Origin: Hormiphora californensis
Taxonomy: Eukaryota > Ctenophora > Tentaculata > Cydippida > Pleurobrachiidae
Assembly (NCBI GenBank): GCA_020137815.1
Contig: CM035351.1
Span: 7,499,315 to 7,563,314, forward strand
Direction: 5' to 3'
Length of the DNA stretch: 64,000 nucleotides
The number at the start of each line of letters is the position of its first letter. Positions within the stretch are counted from its first letter, which is position 1. The translations under genes and the position numbers were made by a program. The notes under the pieces are model-generated. The model was not told where the DNA came from, ran no database searches, and worked only from the letters and a program-made list of their open reading frames with translations. Shown here one piece after another: positions 11,627 to 23,456 of this stretch.

Positions 11627-12089
11627 TATGGATTGTACGGGTCCACAATGCCAGAGTGTTGGTAGATGAATCATTAACATACCTACAACATTAGCTAAAT
11701 AGGGAGGCGAGGGTGTTAGTTCAAATATCACGAGCAATACCATGCAAATAGAACGAGTTGAAATATATTCGAAAGTTAGACCACACATTAACTACAAAAA
11801 GTAACTTTTTACATTTGATGCATGCCATATCATATGCGACACTATTGTCACAACACACAAGTCCTTCCTCTACGAAAATAGAGAGATTATCTAGAGAAAC
11901 CACAATTTGTACTCTCTTCTTACTTAACCACATTAACAGTCTAGTTAGATAACTAATTATCGTTCCTACTTCCTAAGGCCGTTTCGTGGCCGCTCGTGTC
12001 CCCCTACGTCTCGGCGGTGAAATTTGAAGGAGAATTTTCGGGTTTTTAGTTGCTCCCTGCACATTCTCTTTCTTATCCTCATTCTACTG

Positions 12090-15000
12090 TTATATTAGGA
12101 GCCGTTGTGGAATCCAACTTCTCAGGTTGAAGCTCTCAACTTCTCTTGAGGATGACTTCAGATCGGCCAGTTTCTTCCGGGGCATTCTCAATGAGGAGTC
12201 TGGCTCTGTTCCTCCTGCCTTCTTTTTCCTGGGAGGGGATTTAATCAGGGGTAGTTATGACTTATGAGCATGGTAATATTTAGGGGGAAGGTGGGGGTTA
12301 GAGGAGCTGGGAGCACTTGGGAATCGATAAAAGAGGGGGCACAAAAGATCAGAAAACCAAGAAAACATCCAATAAATCTACCTGTTAGGGGAGTTTGGTA
12401 TCTCGAATGCAGGTTGGTTTAGTTGTTACGACGGGTCGAGGGGAAATCTTCCTTAGAGTCGAGGCAGCACATCGAGACCTGCTACATGTATTAGGGGGTA
12501 CTGAAGAACTTGTCCTGTTGAGTCGAGTGAGACAGTCTTGTCATGATTCTGCATCTAGAGAGGGAATATATTAGTTTTCATTGCTACTTCAGTCTTAAAG
12601 AAGGAATATGAAAATGAATGGAATTGTGAGTACCTATATTGTTACAGAATTCTTTACAAGGTTAAATGAAGAGTTATGATGAAGGAGGTGGTTTAAAGAC
12701 ACTCTGTACCATACCTCGACTGGGTAGGTAGAACGAAGGTGAGGTAAGGTTGCCTGATTTCTTCTTGATATTTCATCAATCCTCGCTGCATCAACCTCCT
12801 TAGTAAAGTTTGGTGATGCCGTCCTTTTTGGGGTCTGAAAACATAAAATTGATAACCCTTTCCCTGATTTCTCTCTCTCTCAACATTGACTCCATATGAA
12901 TTATGACTCGACAATTAAATTCCAAACTGTCCAAACACTGATTATACTCATGCTCCAAGTTTCAACTCACAACTAAAAGCCTAGGAATGTTTGAGGGTGT
13001 TTTCGGTCTCGGGTTGTATTTCCGAATCATAACGGGGGTGCAGGGGGCCGGGGAGGAGTAGGCCGGTCGGAATACCGGTGATCGGTTTTTCTGGGCCTCA
13101 AGTGCTCTCTCCACCATTCGTATGTGTGCGTCCTTGTCAAGGTTTTCCTTCTTGGCTATGAACAGCAGTTCGTTCATATCAGCTTTTACTCGATTCAACT
13201 CGTGACGATGGTCATATTGTAGGTTATCAATCCTGGAGGGATATATAACACATACTAACTGCTACCAGTACACACCGCAGATGATGCATTATGAGGCATG
13301 ATGATGATATGAAGCAATAATAATTCACACACATACTTTGACTCGAGATCATGCTTTTCTTTTGTTGTCATTGTCTTCCATGAGGTCAACTGTTCACATT
13401 TCAGTTTCAAACTTAACTCTACCTCCTTTAGTTTACTCTTGTGCCGGGTAATTTCCGCTACCTAAAATATATGAATGTTAGCTTAACAAATCCCCCATGT
13501 TTCTTGACCTACGGAGATTGAAGTCACTATACCGCGATCTATCGTTTCCTATCGAGGGGAGGGGGTCAGGGAAGCTGCTATTGCTACCTGAGAATCAAGC
13601 TGTTCCTGCAAGATCTTCTCTGCAATTTCAAAGTTATCCACCTTCATCTTCAGTTCAATATTATCTTTTTTCAAACTCTCTAATCTCCTCCTGAAAATAA
13701 TACAAAAAGGGGGGGTCAGTAATTGGTTACGAATTCAGCCTTATTACTGGTGCTCCCGTTGAGGGCTAGTTGTATAACCAAGATCAATAACATAACAAGA
13801 TGAATAACGATCTATTTTCTATAGCATGGAGAGGATGCACTAACACGTGTCAGGTTTTCTTACAAAACTCTGTAAATAAACCTGTTCTTAGTTTATATCT
13901 AGTTATTGTCTAACCTGGGTAGCTTGAGGTGGCTCAGCCGTCATCAACTCATCTGCCTAAGTTTGGAAGGGCCTCGAAAACTCGCATCATGATCCTTGGT
14001 ACTTTTACCAGGTGCTATAACTGTTTCTCCTGTCATTCTTAAAGACAGCTAACTCCTCTCGCAACGAGGTTATCATGGCTTCAAGAGTTGATTTTTCAAC
14101 TTGTAACCGGCACTTATCCTGATATTCCTTTCTCTGTTCCTGCCTGAGGGGGGGGGGGGGGGATGTGATTGTTAGGAGAGGGGTAGGGGGTGATACAAAG
14201 AATGATTCCACAATTATTGAAGAAGAAACTTCTAATAGATAGTGCCGTGGGGGGGGGGGGGGTGCTTGTCAGCACTGTGATGACGTACCTTGCCGACTGA
14301 TTCTGCTCGTTAATGGCCTCAAGCTGTGCAACTTTCTTGTTCAGTGTTGCAATCTCTCCATCTCTATCCAAAATAGTCGATTCCAGCTCAGAAATATCTT
14401 TTAACTATAAACAACAAGTTAAACATATTATACATAGATTGAGTGTAGTTAAACCGAACAAGGGACCAAACCAGTTTATGGTTTAAATAAAGAATTACAA
14501 ACCTTTATTCTGAGCTTGGAAACATTTTCTTGAGACTTTGCAAGTTGCTCACTCAGGTCTGTGCACGACTGCTTGTAGTCATCTAGTTGTAGTTTTACTG
14601 AATCTTTATCTGAGAGTTGAGCCTGTAACACAAAAATGATCGATTTAGGGAAAGTCTCAATTTGTATCTTAACATCAGCCTGGCTACATGGATGGGTCTA
14701 GTAGACTGAGTCTACCTAGCAACGGGACACGAGGTAAAGGTTAGACGGGACACGAGGTAAAGGTTAGATGACAAGTGTTATGTCGGTTACGTGTTTATTG
14801 AACAATAGGCGTGGATTTGTAAAGATAATAATCAGACGTGAAAGCACGCGAAGACTTCTCAGCAGGTAAATGTTTCCATTGTAAAAACTATAAAACAAAA
14901 AACATGTTTCCAGGATTTCATTAGTGTCATACGTTCCATAATCTCTGTCACACCGCCTCCCGAACAATGCATGGTGTGACACGGGGGGAGGGGGAGTTTC

Positions 15001-17519
15001 TTTTCAGGATACCCAGCTCGTGTTATAATTGTAAAGTAGAATTAGCATCTACTAGTTAGTAGATTGCGGCAATCTGATTGCCTTCTCGTGCAGCTGGCAC
15101 AGTCCATGCTGGTACTATAAAACCTAGAGTTTCCCATCACTCAACAATACAAATCATCAACATGAAGTTTCTCATCGTTCTACTGTTCGCCCTTGCCTCC
15201 GCTAAGGATGATGGGCTCAAGGCCATTCTACAAAGCTCCACCAAGACCCTGGAGCTCTACAAGAAGTTCAAGGGAGAGCAGCACCTCCAGTTTGGCTCTG
15301 CCGAGGAAGGAATGAGGTTCAGGCTGTTCAAACTGAACGCCCATTTCGTAGCCAGTGAGAACGATGTTGAGGGAGAGACCGCCCACTTCGCACTCAACAT
15401 GTTCTCTACGATGACAGAGGCGGAGAAACAGCGATACCAGGGACTAAACGCCACTGGACACTCACCCAATCTTCCCAACCTGAGGAGCCGAAGGGCCGTT
15501 GTTCCTGACCAGAAACTCTGGATGAACGAGGGTAAGGTGACTGCTGTCAAGAACCAGGGTTCCTGTGGATCTTGCTGGACTTTTGGAGCGGTGGGAGGGT
15601 TGGAGACCAGATACGCCATTAAGAGTGGTGTCCTGAGGAACTTCGCCGAGCAGGAGTACCTGGACTGCGTGTATGAGGGACAGAAAGATGGTTGTAATGG
15701 AGGATGGCCAGATCATTGCTACACCCACTCAGCTGAAAACGGAAGGCTGGCTGCTACCTCTGACTACCCCTACGCTGCTTCTGACGGAGGATGCAATGTT
15801 GGTTCTACCCCTAACGCCCTTGTCGCTGCCAAGATCTCAGGATTTACCTCTGCTGGTTACGGAGAATCTGCGTGCATAGCCGCACTGGCTGAAGGATCCC
15901 TCTCCATGGCCATTGAGGTTACTACCCGGTTCCAGTCTTACTCCAGTGGGGTACTCCAGGACACCTCCTGCACTGGAAGCATCAACCACGCTGTTACTGG
16001 AGTCGGGTACACTCCCGACTATGTCGTTGTAAAGAATTCTTGGGGAACCACCTGGGGAGACGGAGGATTTATCAAGATGACCAGGAACCATCACAACTGT
16101 GACCTATGGAACTACGCTAGTTACCCTGATCTGACCACCACGGGAAGTAACAGATACCTTCTCCTGCCGATACCGCTACCAGCTACGATCCCCTCCAAAC
16201 TAACAGTGACGATGTGGCGGTGCCGTGTGAGAACTCGGTCAACGACTCCACTTGCAAGACTTACGATGACCAGTACGGGTATTGTGGTGAGGCCTGGTTT
16301 GTCCAGGACTACTGCAGGAAGTACTGCGGAGATTGCACTGACGAGGAGGGAGGTGATGATGATGGGGAGTGTGCTAGCGGTACTGTGAGGTGCGATGACT
16401 GGAGTCTGCAGACACGAGCACATGTGTTAAACTACTGATACTGAAAGTACCATTGTATTGTTAAAATGATTTTATTAGATCTGACTCACATTGATATGCT
16501 GGTTTTCATTTTTGAATCTGTGTTATTTCAGTATAACACTGCTGCAGAGCCTCGTTCAGATCCTGTATCTCAGCCTCGTCGGAGATATGTTGCAACCTCA
16601 GTGAGTTGTACTTTTCTCGCCATGTCTGGAAAACAAAGTCGTAAATGGAAGAGGGCCTAATAGACAAAGCTAGTGTATGTATGGAGAAATAATTATATTC
16701 GGTTGAGCTGGTAAAATCAACCTCAGGATCATCGTCGGGAGGCGCAGAAAAAGATTCCTCAAGCTGCTGAGCAATAGAAGGTCGACCAGAAGAGGGAGGT
16801 TCATCTAGCATTCGGTCCTGAGCAGAGCTAGTAAACTCATCTTGTTCAGCTGATTTGCTTGGCACTCGCTTGCCTGGTACAAGTTTAACAATTGATAGAT
16901 TCGGATTGACTGGTCAGCATGAACGAAGGGATTGGTAAAGCTGATAGCACAATCAAATGATGACTTACTAGCGTGAGCGTTTACCAGGCCCTCAATATCT
17001 TGTATAACTTCGTAAATAAAGTGTTGCTTCTCCGTGGATAGGGTCTGGATGTAGTCGATAGTCTCCTTCTGCCGAGGACAGCTGGAAGAAAAATATATTG
17101 TCTAATACGATATATTATTGTTTGGTAATAAGATATTTAGTTACCTAGCGGTACAGGAGAGATAGAGAAGAATTTTAAACTGATAATCAGCATTTCTCCT
17201 AGTATACTCGTTCAGCTCAACTTTATCCTTCAACTTCTCAGATATGTATTCGTTGACATCATCAACTGAATCTGAAAATTAATAAATTTAAACGGTGACA
17301 TAGCTCTTGATCCCCAAAGTGGGAACAAAGCTCTGCCTTTTTGAAGCTTTCATGTCACCTCATGCAAGTAGTCAGTTGGTAAGACTAACCTGGTGCAGTT
17401 GTATCAAACATGGAGTGAAAGATGTGCACGAAATCACTGTACAATATCTCCTCTCTCCCAGACATATTGATGAAAAGGGAGGCCCATGTCTTCGAGATTT
17501 CCGCTTCAAGTTCGGCCAT
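12090..17519 (-). CDS. NUMA1-like: NuMA-like spindle-pole coiled-coil protein, unusually short
   Basis: NuMA bundles microtubules at spindle poles and ties LGN to dynein. Exons: 17390-17519 (ATG at 17519), 17145-17271, 16969-17081, 16722-16873, 16490-16625, 14503-14622, 14289-14404, 14009-14143, 13588-13690, 13337-13461, 12971-13232, 12715-12834, then uncertain exons near 12393-12554 and 12090-12228. The N-terminal ~120 residues look like the NuMA Hook-type head; residues ~250-500 are coiled coil. The decisive piece is RIDEISRRNQATLPHLRSTY in exon 12, which resembles the LGN-binding segment of vertebrate NuMA, followed by PVE. The total is about 600 residues, against about 2100 in human. Exon 5 stops at an A5 run (16509-16513); one A fewer restores the frame to a good donor (gtgagt) in the right phase for exon 6. 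Frames of the last two exons do not join cleanly. Confidence 0.7.
15116..15122 (+). promoter_or_regulatory. TATA box of the protease gene
   Basis: TATAAAA lies 40 bases before the signal-peptide ATG at 15162, which leaves room for a start site near 15146 and a very short leader. It is the only convincing TATA box found next to a start codon in the window. Confidence 0.6.
15162..16438 (+). CDS. Secreted papain-family (C1A) cysteine protease with C-terminal ShKT domain
   Basis: Secreted or lysosomal thiol endopeptidase. The ATG at 15162 is chosen over 15078 because it begins a clean signal peptide (MKFLIVLLFALASA) and follows the TATA box. An I29-type inhibitor propeptide comes next (to about residue 110). 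The mature enzyme has QGSCGSCWTFG (catalytic Cys), GCNGGWP, the His in SINHAVTGVGY, and VVKNSWGTTWG (Asn). After DLTTTGSN the frame fails. The next frame continues as a Ser/Thr/Pro linker and a six-Cys ShKT module (CENSVNDSTCKTY ... YCRKYCGDC) to the stop at 16438, so about one base is missing or extra near 16150-16165. The gene has no introns and lies inside a NuMA-like intron (14623-16489) on the opposite strand. Family certain; the fusion depends on the frame repair. Confidence 0.9.
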
Positions 17520-17521
17520 TT

Positions 17522-18207
17522 TTGTGTGCCACTTTTGACTTTAGACTTGTGAATGAAACATTAATCAGCTAGACTGCGCAGTGCGCTACAAAGATAGGTT
17601 ATTTCTGACTGCATTTGACGGCTCAAACATGAAACACGTTCACAAAATATGTTACTTAAAATATAATTACTGGATTACCACTACGTGTACCGGCAGCCGG
17701 CTCAATCTTCTCTCAATCACCGATATTACACACAAATTTCAAGCGACTAGCGAGTTTTTAAATGGCTCACAGCTACATGCTGCTCCACCGCAGCGCTTTT
17801 CCGGGCTCAAGCAAGCCGGTAAATCGAAAAAAACAGGGGTTCAGGCACAATTTTGAATTTTTTCAAAAAAAAAGTTTCGAAAAGGTTGGCAAACGTTGCT
17901 GGCCCCCGGGATAAGGCAGGCCAGCGTTAAAATCTGGGTGTTTTGGGAGTGCTGACAAACGGTTTTTTAGGGTTAGGGCTAAAGTAGGGTTAGGGTTAGG
18001 GTTGGGGTTTGGGTTGGGGTTAGGCCTTGACATTCCCTACCAGATAAACTTTGAATCAGCCAAAACGGTTGAGTGGTTTGGCGGTTAGAGCCATTTTAGT
18101 GAATCAACTTTTTTGGCAGCGCGCACCTGTAAACAGGCCTCCAAACACCCAGATCGTAACGGCGCCCGATAAGGCAGCGCTTTTCAATCGAAAAGGTTGA
18201 ATCTTTT
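17522..18207. repeat. Non-coding repeat block with dispersed core motif and telomere-type tract
   Basis: No exon. At 17883-17918 lies an inverted copy of a roughly 45-bp core also found at 43294-43340 and 57170-57219 (words gcgctgccttatcccg and gggggccagcaacgtttgcca). A partial copy is at 18163-18186. 17963-18027 is a TTAGGG-like tract (ttagggttagggctaaagtagggttaggg...). Confidence 0.65.
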
Positions 18208-18243
18208 TTTATAGTTAGGGGTAATAACACCGAATATCGCCTT

Positions 18244-19513
18244 GACTGGGAAAAAATTTGTGTCAAGCTGATTTCTTCACTAACGTGTCCCAATGGGTCC
18301 CCTCTAGCCCTCCTGAGTTTTTTCAAACTCAGGATGGAGTGCAACATGTTCATTTCCGGGTTTACTTTTTACCTGCATTTCTAGCCTGAGGCCAAAAACG
18401 TAACTACCCTTAAGAAAGGAGTAGAGAAAAAATCGAGGACACTAGAGTGATCAGCGTCGTCGCATTAGTGGGGGTAAGTGCCGGAATTAAGTCTCTATCT
18501 CATCTGGTTAATTAGATAATTGGATAATTAGGTCTGCACACAACCGTTTGTTGGCTATATGGCTATAGCCACTTAGGAAAGGAGTAGAGACAAAACCGAG
18601 GGCACTAAAATGATCAGCGTCCTCGAATTAGTGGGGGTAGGTGCTGAAATTAAGTCTATCTCATCTGGTTAATTAGATAATTGGATAATTAGGTTTGCGC
18701 ATAACCGTTTTTTGGCTAATATGGCTATAGCCACTTAGGAAGGGTTTAGAGACTTTTCATTGGTGCCATTTTGTAGGCAAGGCCAAATTATGGGGTGTCG
18801 ACGCCGGACTTTTAAGCTCTATCTTCAACCGTTTAGCCGTTATTTGGCTTTTAAGATGCTCAAAATGAGCAAAATACGGTAAAAAGCCCGATTTTGAACA
18901 CCGTTAAAGCCAAATAACGGCTAAACGGTTGAAGATAGGGCTTAAAAGTCCGACGTGGACCCCCCATAATTTGGCCTTGCCTACAAAATGGCACCAATGA
19001 AAAGTCTCTAAACCCTTCCTAAGTGGCTATAGCCATATTAGCCAAAAAACGGTTATGCGCAAACCTAATTATCCAATTATCTAATTAACCAGATGAGATA
19101 GACTTAATTTCAGCACCTACCCCCACTAATTCGAGGACGCTGATCATTTTAGTGCCCTCGGTTTTGTCTCTACTCCTTTCCTAAGTGGCTATAGCCATAT
19201 AGCCAACAAACGGTTGTGTGCAGACCTAATTATCCAATTATCTAATTAACCAGATGAGATAGAGACTTAATTCCGGCACTTACCCCCACTAATGCGACGA
19301 CGCTGATCACTCTAGTGTCCTCGATTTTTTCTCTACTCCTTTCTTAAGGGTAGTTACGTTTTTGGCCTCAGGCTAGAAATGCAGGTAAAAAGTAAACCCG
19401 GAAATGAACATGTTGCACTCCATCCTGAGTTTGAAAAAACTCAGGAGGGCTAGAGGGGACCCATTGGGACACGTTAGTGAAGAAATCAGCTTGACACAAA
19501 TTTTTTCCCAGTC
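18244..19513. mobile_element. 1.27-kb near-perfect palindrome (foldback element)
   Basis: Two 608-bp arms (18244-18851 and 18906-19513) are reverse complements with no net indel: paired positions sum to 37757 all along. Only scattered mismatches are seen, mainly near 18798-18826. The loop is 54 bp. Each arm holds a direct duplication of about 160 bp, starting near 18409 and 18569 in the left arm (gaaaggagtagaga...ggctatagcc). Weaker symmetry extends outward to about 18208 and 19545. No ORF, so any transposase must come from elsewhere. Confidence 0.9.
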
Positions 19514-21440
19514 ACCCGACTACTGCCCTTAACTATTAAAGTACGTTTCAAACGACTTGACCTGAGATTCCTGGAAATTCAGGATTTCCCCTTTGTAAAA
19601 CCCTCCTTCCTTAAGGGTTAGATAATTGACGTTTTTTGGCCCTAAAAGGCTTAGGAAAAAAAAAAAAAAAAAAAAAAAACGCACGTGGGACATTTCCCAG
19701 CTTCCGCGTTGAATCAGGACCTAATTCAGTTCATTGGGGATTGTGAGCATCCCTGCACGCCTTAAATGTAATAACACCACTGAATTCTAAGGATTCACTT
19801 GAACTAAGGGGAACATTCTAAGAAACAGTCCAAAGTTTCTGTAGGCTTCACAAAGCTCTAATTCCAAATTGATTTCCCCTCCGCCAATCCAATTAAATTG
19901 GGTACTTAATCATTGATTTCATGACCAAAGTCTTGAAGAAATCCAACTGTTAACTTCGGACCCTTTCAACCATGTATTGAAACTCTCAAGGTTTTAAACC
20001 CAGAAATGTTAAACGTTCGTGATACCTATCGACGATAATTAGAGTCTAACCATGCCATTTAAGCAGCACTTGTAGGGAATCGCAGTGACAGCTCCGTTTC
20101 TTTAGTAACTGCACATGCCGTCCGATTTCAATTCCGTTGACATCAATTGGGAAAGCGGTGCTCAACGGAATCGTCAAGATGCGATTTGAACTTCTGCTCA
20201 CAGCGATCGCAATTATCAGATAGAGAGTGTGTTGTACCATCTCGCGAAATCCTGGAGTGAGGGAAATTGTGAAGAGAGATTCAGTTGAACCAGGTGTCTA
20301 ACAGACTGTCAAATTGTCTTATCCGGACTCCTGAATTCACAAATGTCTTAGTACTTTGTCTCAAAGGCTGAGTTCAAAGAGAACAGAAACATTCGTATAC
20401 TGGAACTGAGCGATGAATTAGTCTATCTCACACTTTCACTTCAGCTATCTTAATAGCTGCACATGGACAGTTGCCTCTGATCTAGATTAAATGGACAAGA
20501 TATCGTAATTTTGGTAACCTAACTCATTCAAGGCCGATGAGTCCGAATTTGACGATGGCAAACTAAAATGTAAGGTTTGTAGAAGGTATGCCATCCTAGT
20601 GGTATTGGACTAGTCTGGTGTGAGGTCAGACCTGCAAGAGATTTAAACATAGTCTAATATTCAAGATGACTTATGAAAAGTTTACCCTCTCATCTCTCTG
20701 AATTTTCACCTCGACATCTTCTTATTTCAATTTGTTCCTGTGTGAAGCCTCTACAAGACAATCGTTAGTACTACTCTCTACATCTGAGAGTGATCCATGC
20801 AGGTCATAATCTCGTTTAATCGCCATCTCCATATCTCTACGTCAACTCTCGTGGGATACAGACCTCAGGATGTCTGCTACCATACCTCCTGGAATCAGAA
20901 TCAGAATTGGTGAAATTTCCTCTATAGTGCCTTCGACTGATTGTCACGCAGTACTTATGTACATTCGTTCTAGTGGTAGAAGTGTCCTTCTTACTGTCTC
21001 ACCATCCTCATGACAGTGTTCTTAGAAATCTATGCACTCGTATCAGGCGGATGTGCTGAGCAGGTGTCTATCGTTCATCGATGGTATCCTGAGCCCTCCT
21101 AATAATTTGTCACCCGCAGACTATTCAAGTAAAACTATGAGATGTCTCCTCCTCTTCTATGCGTCGTGACAGGTCATCTAGTCGATCCTATGTCATCCGT
21201 ACATGTTCTGTCTGAGTTCTCTCACCTAACTCTGTTCTCAACACATCTCATGATCAGGGGCTTACAGTCTCCTCTTCGTCCTCGTCACTCTCCTTTCTCT
21301 CTCTCTCACAATCAGATCCTCTTCGCGATCTCACGATCTCTGCTCTCTCTCTCTCGTCCTCTCTCTATCGGTTCTCGATCCCTCGTCTCTCCTCTCGTCT
21401 TCTCTCAGTCTCTCTCTCCTCGTCGTCTCGTCCTCTCTCT
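19514..21440. other. Non-coding stretch, drifting into CT-rich degenerate satellite
   Basis: No coding exon is visible on either strand. A run of about 24 A lies at 19656-19679. From about 20700 rightward the sequence becomes richer in catctc/ctctc words until it meets the pure satellite at 21441, as if it were an old, decayed part of the same array. Confidence 0.45.
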
Positions 21441-22262
21441 CATCTCTCCATCTCTCCATCTCTCCATCTCTCCATCTCTCCATCTCTCCATCTCTCCATC
21501 TCTCCATCTCTCCATCTCTCCATCTCTCCATCTCTCCATCTCTCCATCTCTCCATCTCTCCATCTCTCCATCTCTCCATCTCTCCATCTCTCCATCTCTC
21601 CATCTCTCCATCTCTCCATCTCTCCATCTCTCCATCTCTCCATCTCTCCATCTCTCCATCTCTCCATCTCTCCATCTCTCCATCTCTCCATCTCTCCATC
21701 TCTCCATCTCTCCATCTCTCCATCTCTCCATCTCTCCATCTCTCCATCTCTCCATCTCTCCATCTCTCCATCTCTCCATCTCTCCATCTCTCCATCTCTC
21801 CATCTCTCCATCTCTCCATCTCTCCATCTCTCCATCTCTCCATCTCTCCATCTCTCCATCTCTCCATCTCTCCATCTCTCCATCTCTCCATCTCTCCATC
21901 TCTCCATCTCTCCATCTCTCCATCTCTCCATCTCTCCATCTCTCCATCTCTCCATCTCTCCATCTCTCCATCTCTCCATCTCTCCATCTCTCCATCTCTC
22001 CATCTCTCCATCTCTCCATCTCTCCATCTCTCCATCTCTCCATCTCTCCATCTCTCCATCTCTCCATCTCTCCATCTCTCCATCTCTCCATCTCTCCATC
22101 TCTCCATCTCTCCATCTCTCCATCTCTCCATCTCTCCATCTCTCCATCTCTCCATCTCTCCATCTCTCCATCTCTCCATCTCTCCATCTCTCCATCTCTC
22201 CATCTCTCCATCTCTCCATCTCTCCATCTCTCCATCTCTCCATCTCTCCATCTCTCCATCTC
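21441..22262. repeat. Pure 8-bp satellite (CATCTCTC)n, about 103 copies
   Basis: Uninterrupted CATCTCTC for about 822 bp, with no substitution that I can see. Because 8 and 3 are coprime, every frame has a 24-bp period and stays open on both strands; the resulting long 'ORFs' are not genes. Right edge: short tccatag/tccatc variants. Confidence 0.95.
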
Positions 22263-22474
22263 CATAGTCCATAGTCCATCTCCATCTCCATATCCATCTC
22301 TATCTCTAACAATTCTCCCTCCCTAATCACGGCGGAGTAACTTTTCAGCTACTATAGTGTAACTTAGCCTACAGTGCAACAAGGTCGAACAAGGCAAGGC
22401 AGGGGGTGTGATTTGATCGATACTGGAACTGGTAAGAGATTATAGCAAGTAGCAACGTGTGATCTGAAACTTAC

Positions 22475-23311
22475 TCATGAGTGGTAAGTGCACTGCTATC
22501 TCCATCCCCGATATTAAAGAGCATCTCCAGCTCTGCATCGGATGGGGGCACTGGACAAGATTGGCATTCATTACAGTTAGTCGGACCCTATTCTTGCATT
22601 GTCGTAGTAGGCTGCCTGTTCGAATGATAGGCCACTAACGGGGACATCGTTTATTGCAGGGACAACGTCACCCGACCGGAGACGGCCATCTTGGTATATT
22701 AGACCTGGGGGAAGAGGTGAGGTCAGTCAAGACTAGAATCTGGTGAAGAGAGGATCTGGGATCAGGACCTGGTGATGGATATGTAATCAATAAACCTGGG
22801 TTTATATGTAGCGGGTCACCCGCTAGGGTGATTCGCTGCACCATATACTGCCCGACCTGCGAAGCAGGGAGGGTGGTATATGGTATAAAACCCTACCAAA
22901 GGGATGGGTTTATACTTTATATAAGCAAGGATTTATTGATTATAAGTTTTAGCGGCAAAAACATCCTTGCTTTTAATAGCGGGCGGGGTATATCAGTCAA
23001 ATTTTCACCCGCTGACATTCATATAGGGAAATGGAAGGGAATTTGATAATTTGTTCAAGTGCTCACACTTGCACTCTATGTTCCAAAATCCCCCTCTAAA
23101 CTATATACAGCGTGCACTAACCTGTTGACACGATATTCTTGACAGCAAGATGTTCCTCTTCATTTAGACAGAGCGTCATACCAAGCCTGGAATTATTTTC
23201 TCTCACAAACTCTACCACAAAGGGCCGATCCAAATATCTGTCCATCATATTGTACAGAGATGGTCGTGGTGTCGGGTAGATACACAGTGGTTTTACTAAA
23301 CGATCTTCAAC
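22475..23311 (-). CDS. Two exons of an unidentified gene
   Basis: Exon 23122-23311 (acceptor cctctag) encodes VEDRLVKPLCIYPTPRPSLY, then NMMDRYLDRPFVVEFVREN, and ends ACAG|gttagt. Exon 22475-22550 (acceptor cttgtccag) completes that codon and reads VPPSDAELEMLFNIGDGDSS to a gtaagt donor. Phases match, so these are real exons of one protein of about 88 residues within the window. A further exon may lie at about 23876-23930 (-). I do not recognise the family. No downstream exon was found before the satellite, which may break or widely space the gene. Confidence 0.55.
22795..23010. repeat. Serial-hairpin island in the intron of the unknown gene
   Basis: Successive short stems: gggtcacccgctagggtga; accatatactgccc...gggtggtatatggt; ataaaaccctaccaaagggatgggtttatac; and agcaaggat (22924) against atccttgct (22964). 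The outer words 'tatatgtagcggg' and 'agcgggcggggtatat' roughly mirror each other. Non-coding. Confidence 0.6.
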
Positions 23312-23371
23312 CTAGAGGATGATAGGGAGAGTTAATATTGTGCCTAGCTGTTAATAACTTTTTCATAGACA

Positions 23372-23456
23372 TACAGTCGGACCCCGATTTAGTGGCATCC
23401 TCGGGGAAAAAATCCTGCCACTAAATCGGGGGCCACTAAATCGGGGTCCGACTGTA
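23372..23456. mobile_element. MITE, pogo/Tc1-like ends, minimal 85-bp copy
   Basis: TACAGTCGGACCCCGATTTA...TAAATCGGGGTCCGACTGTA, almost only the two terminal repeats, flush with TA on both sides. Same family as 11451 and 37907; perhaps an internal deletion derivative. Confidence 0.85.

Noticed and set aside
15257-16094. Antisense ORFs over the protease
   Set aside because: The opposite strand carries conserved catalytic motifs; these are mirror frames.
21142-22330. Very long ORFs on both strands (about 290-390 residues of SISPSLHL or MERWRDGE repeats)
   Set aside because: They are only the 8-bp satellite read in frame; all frames are open because the unit contains no stop.
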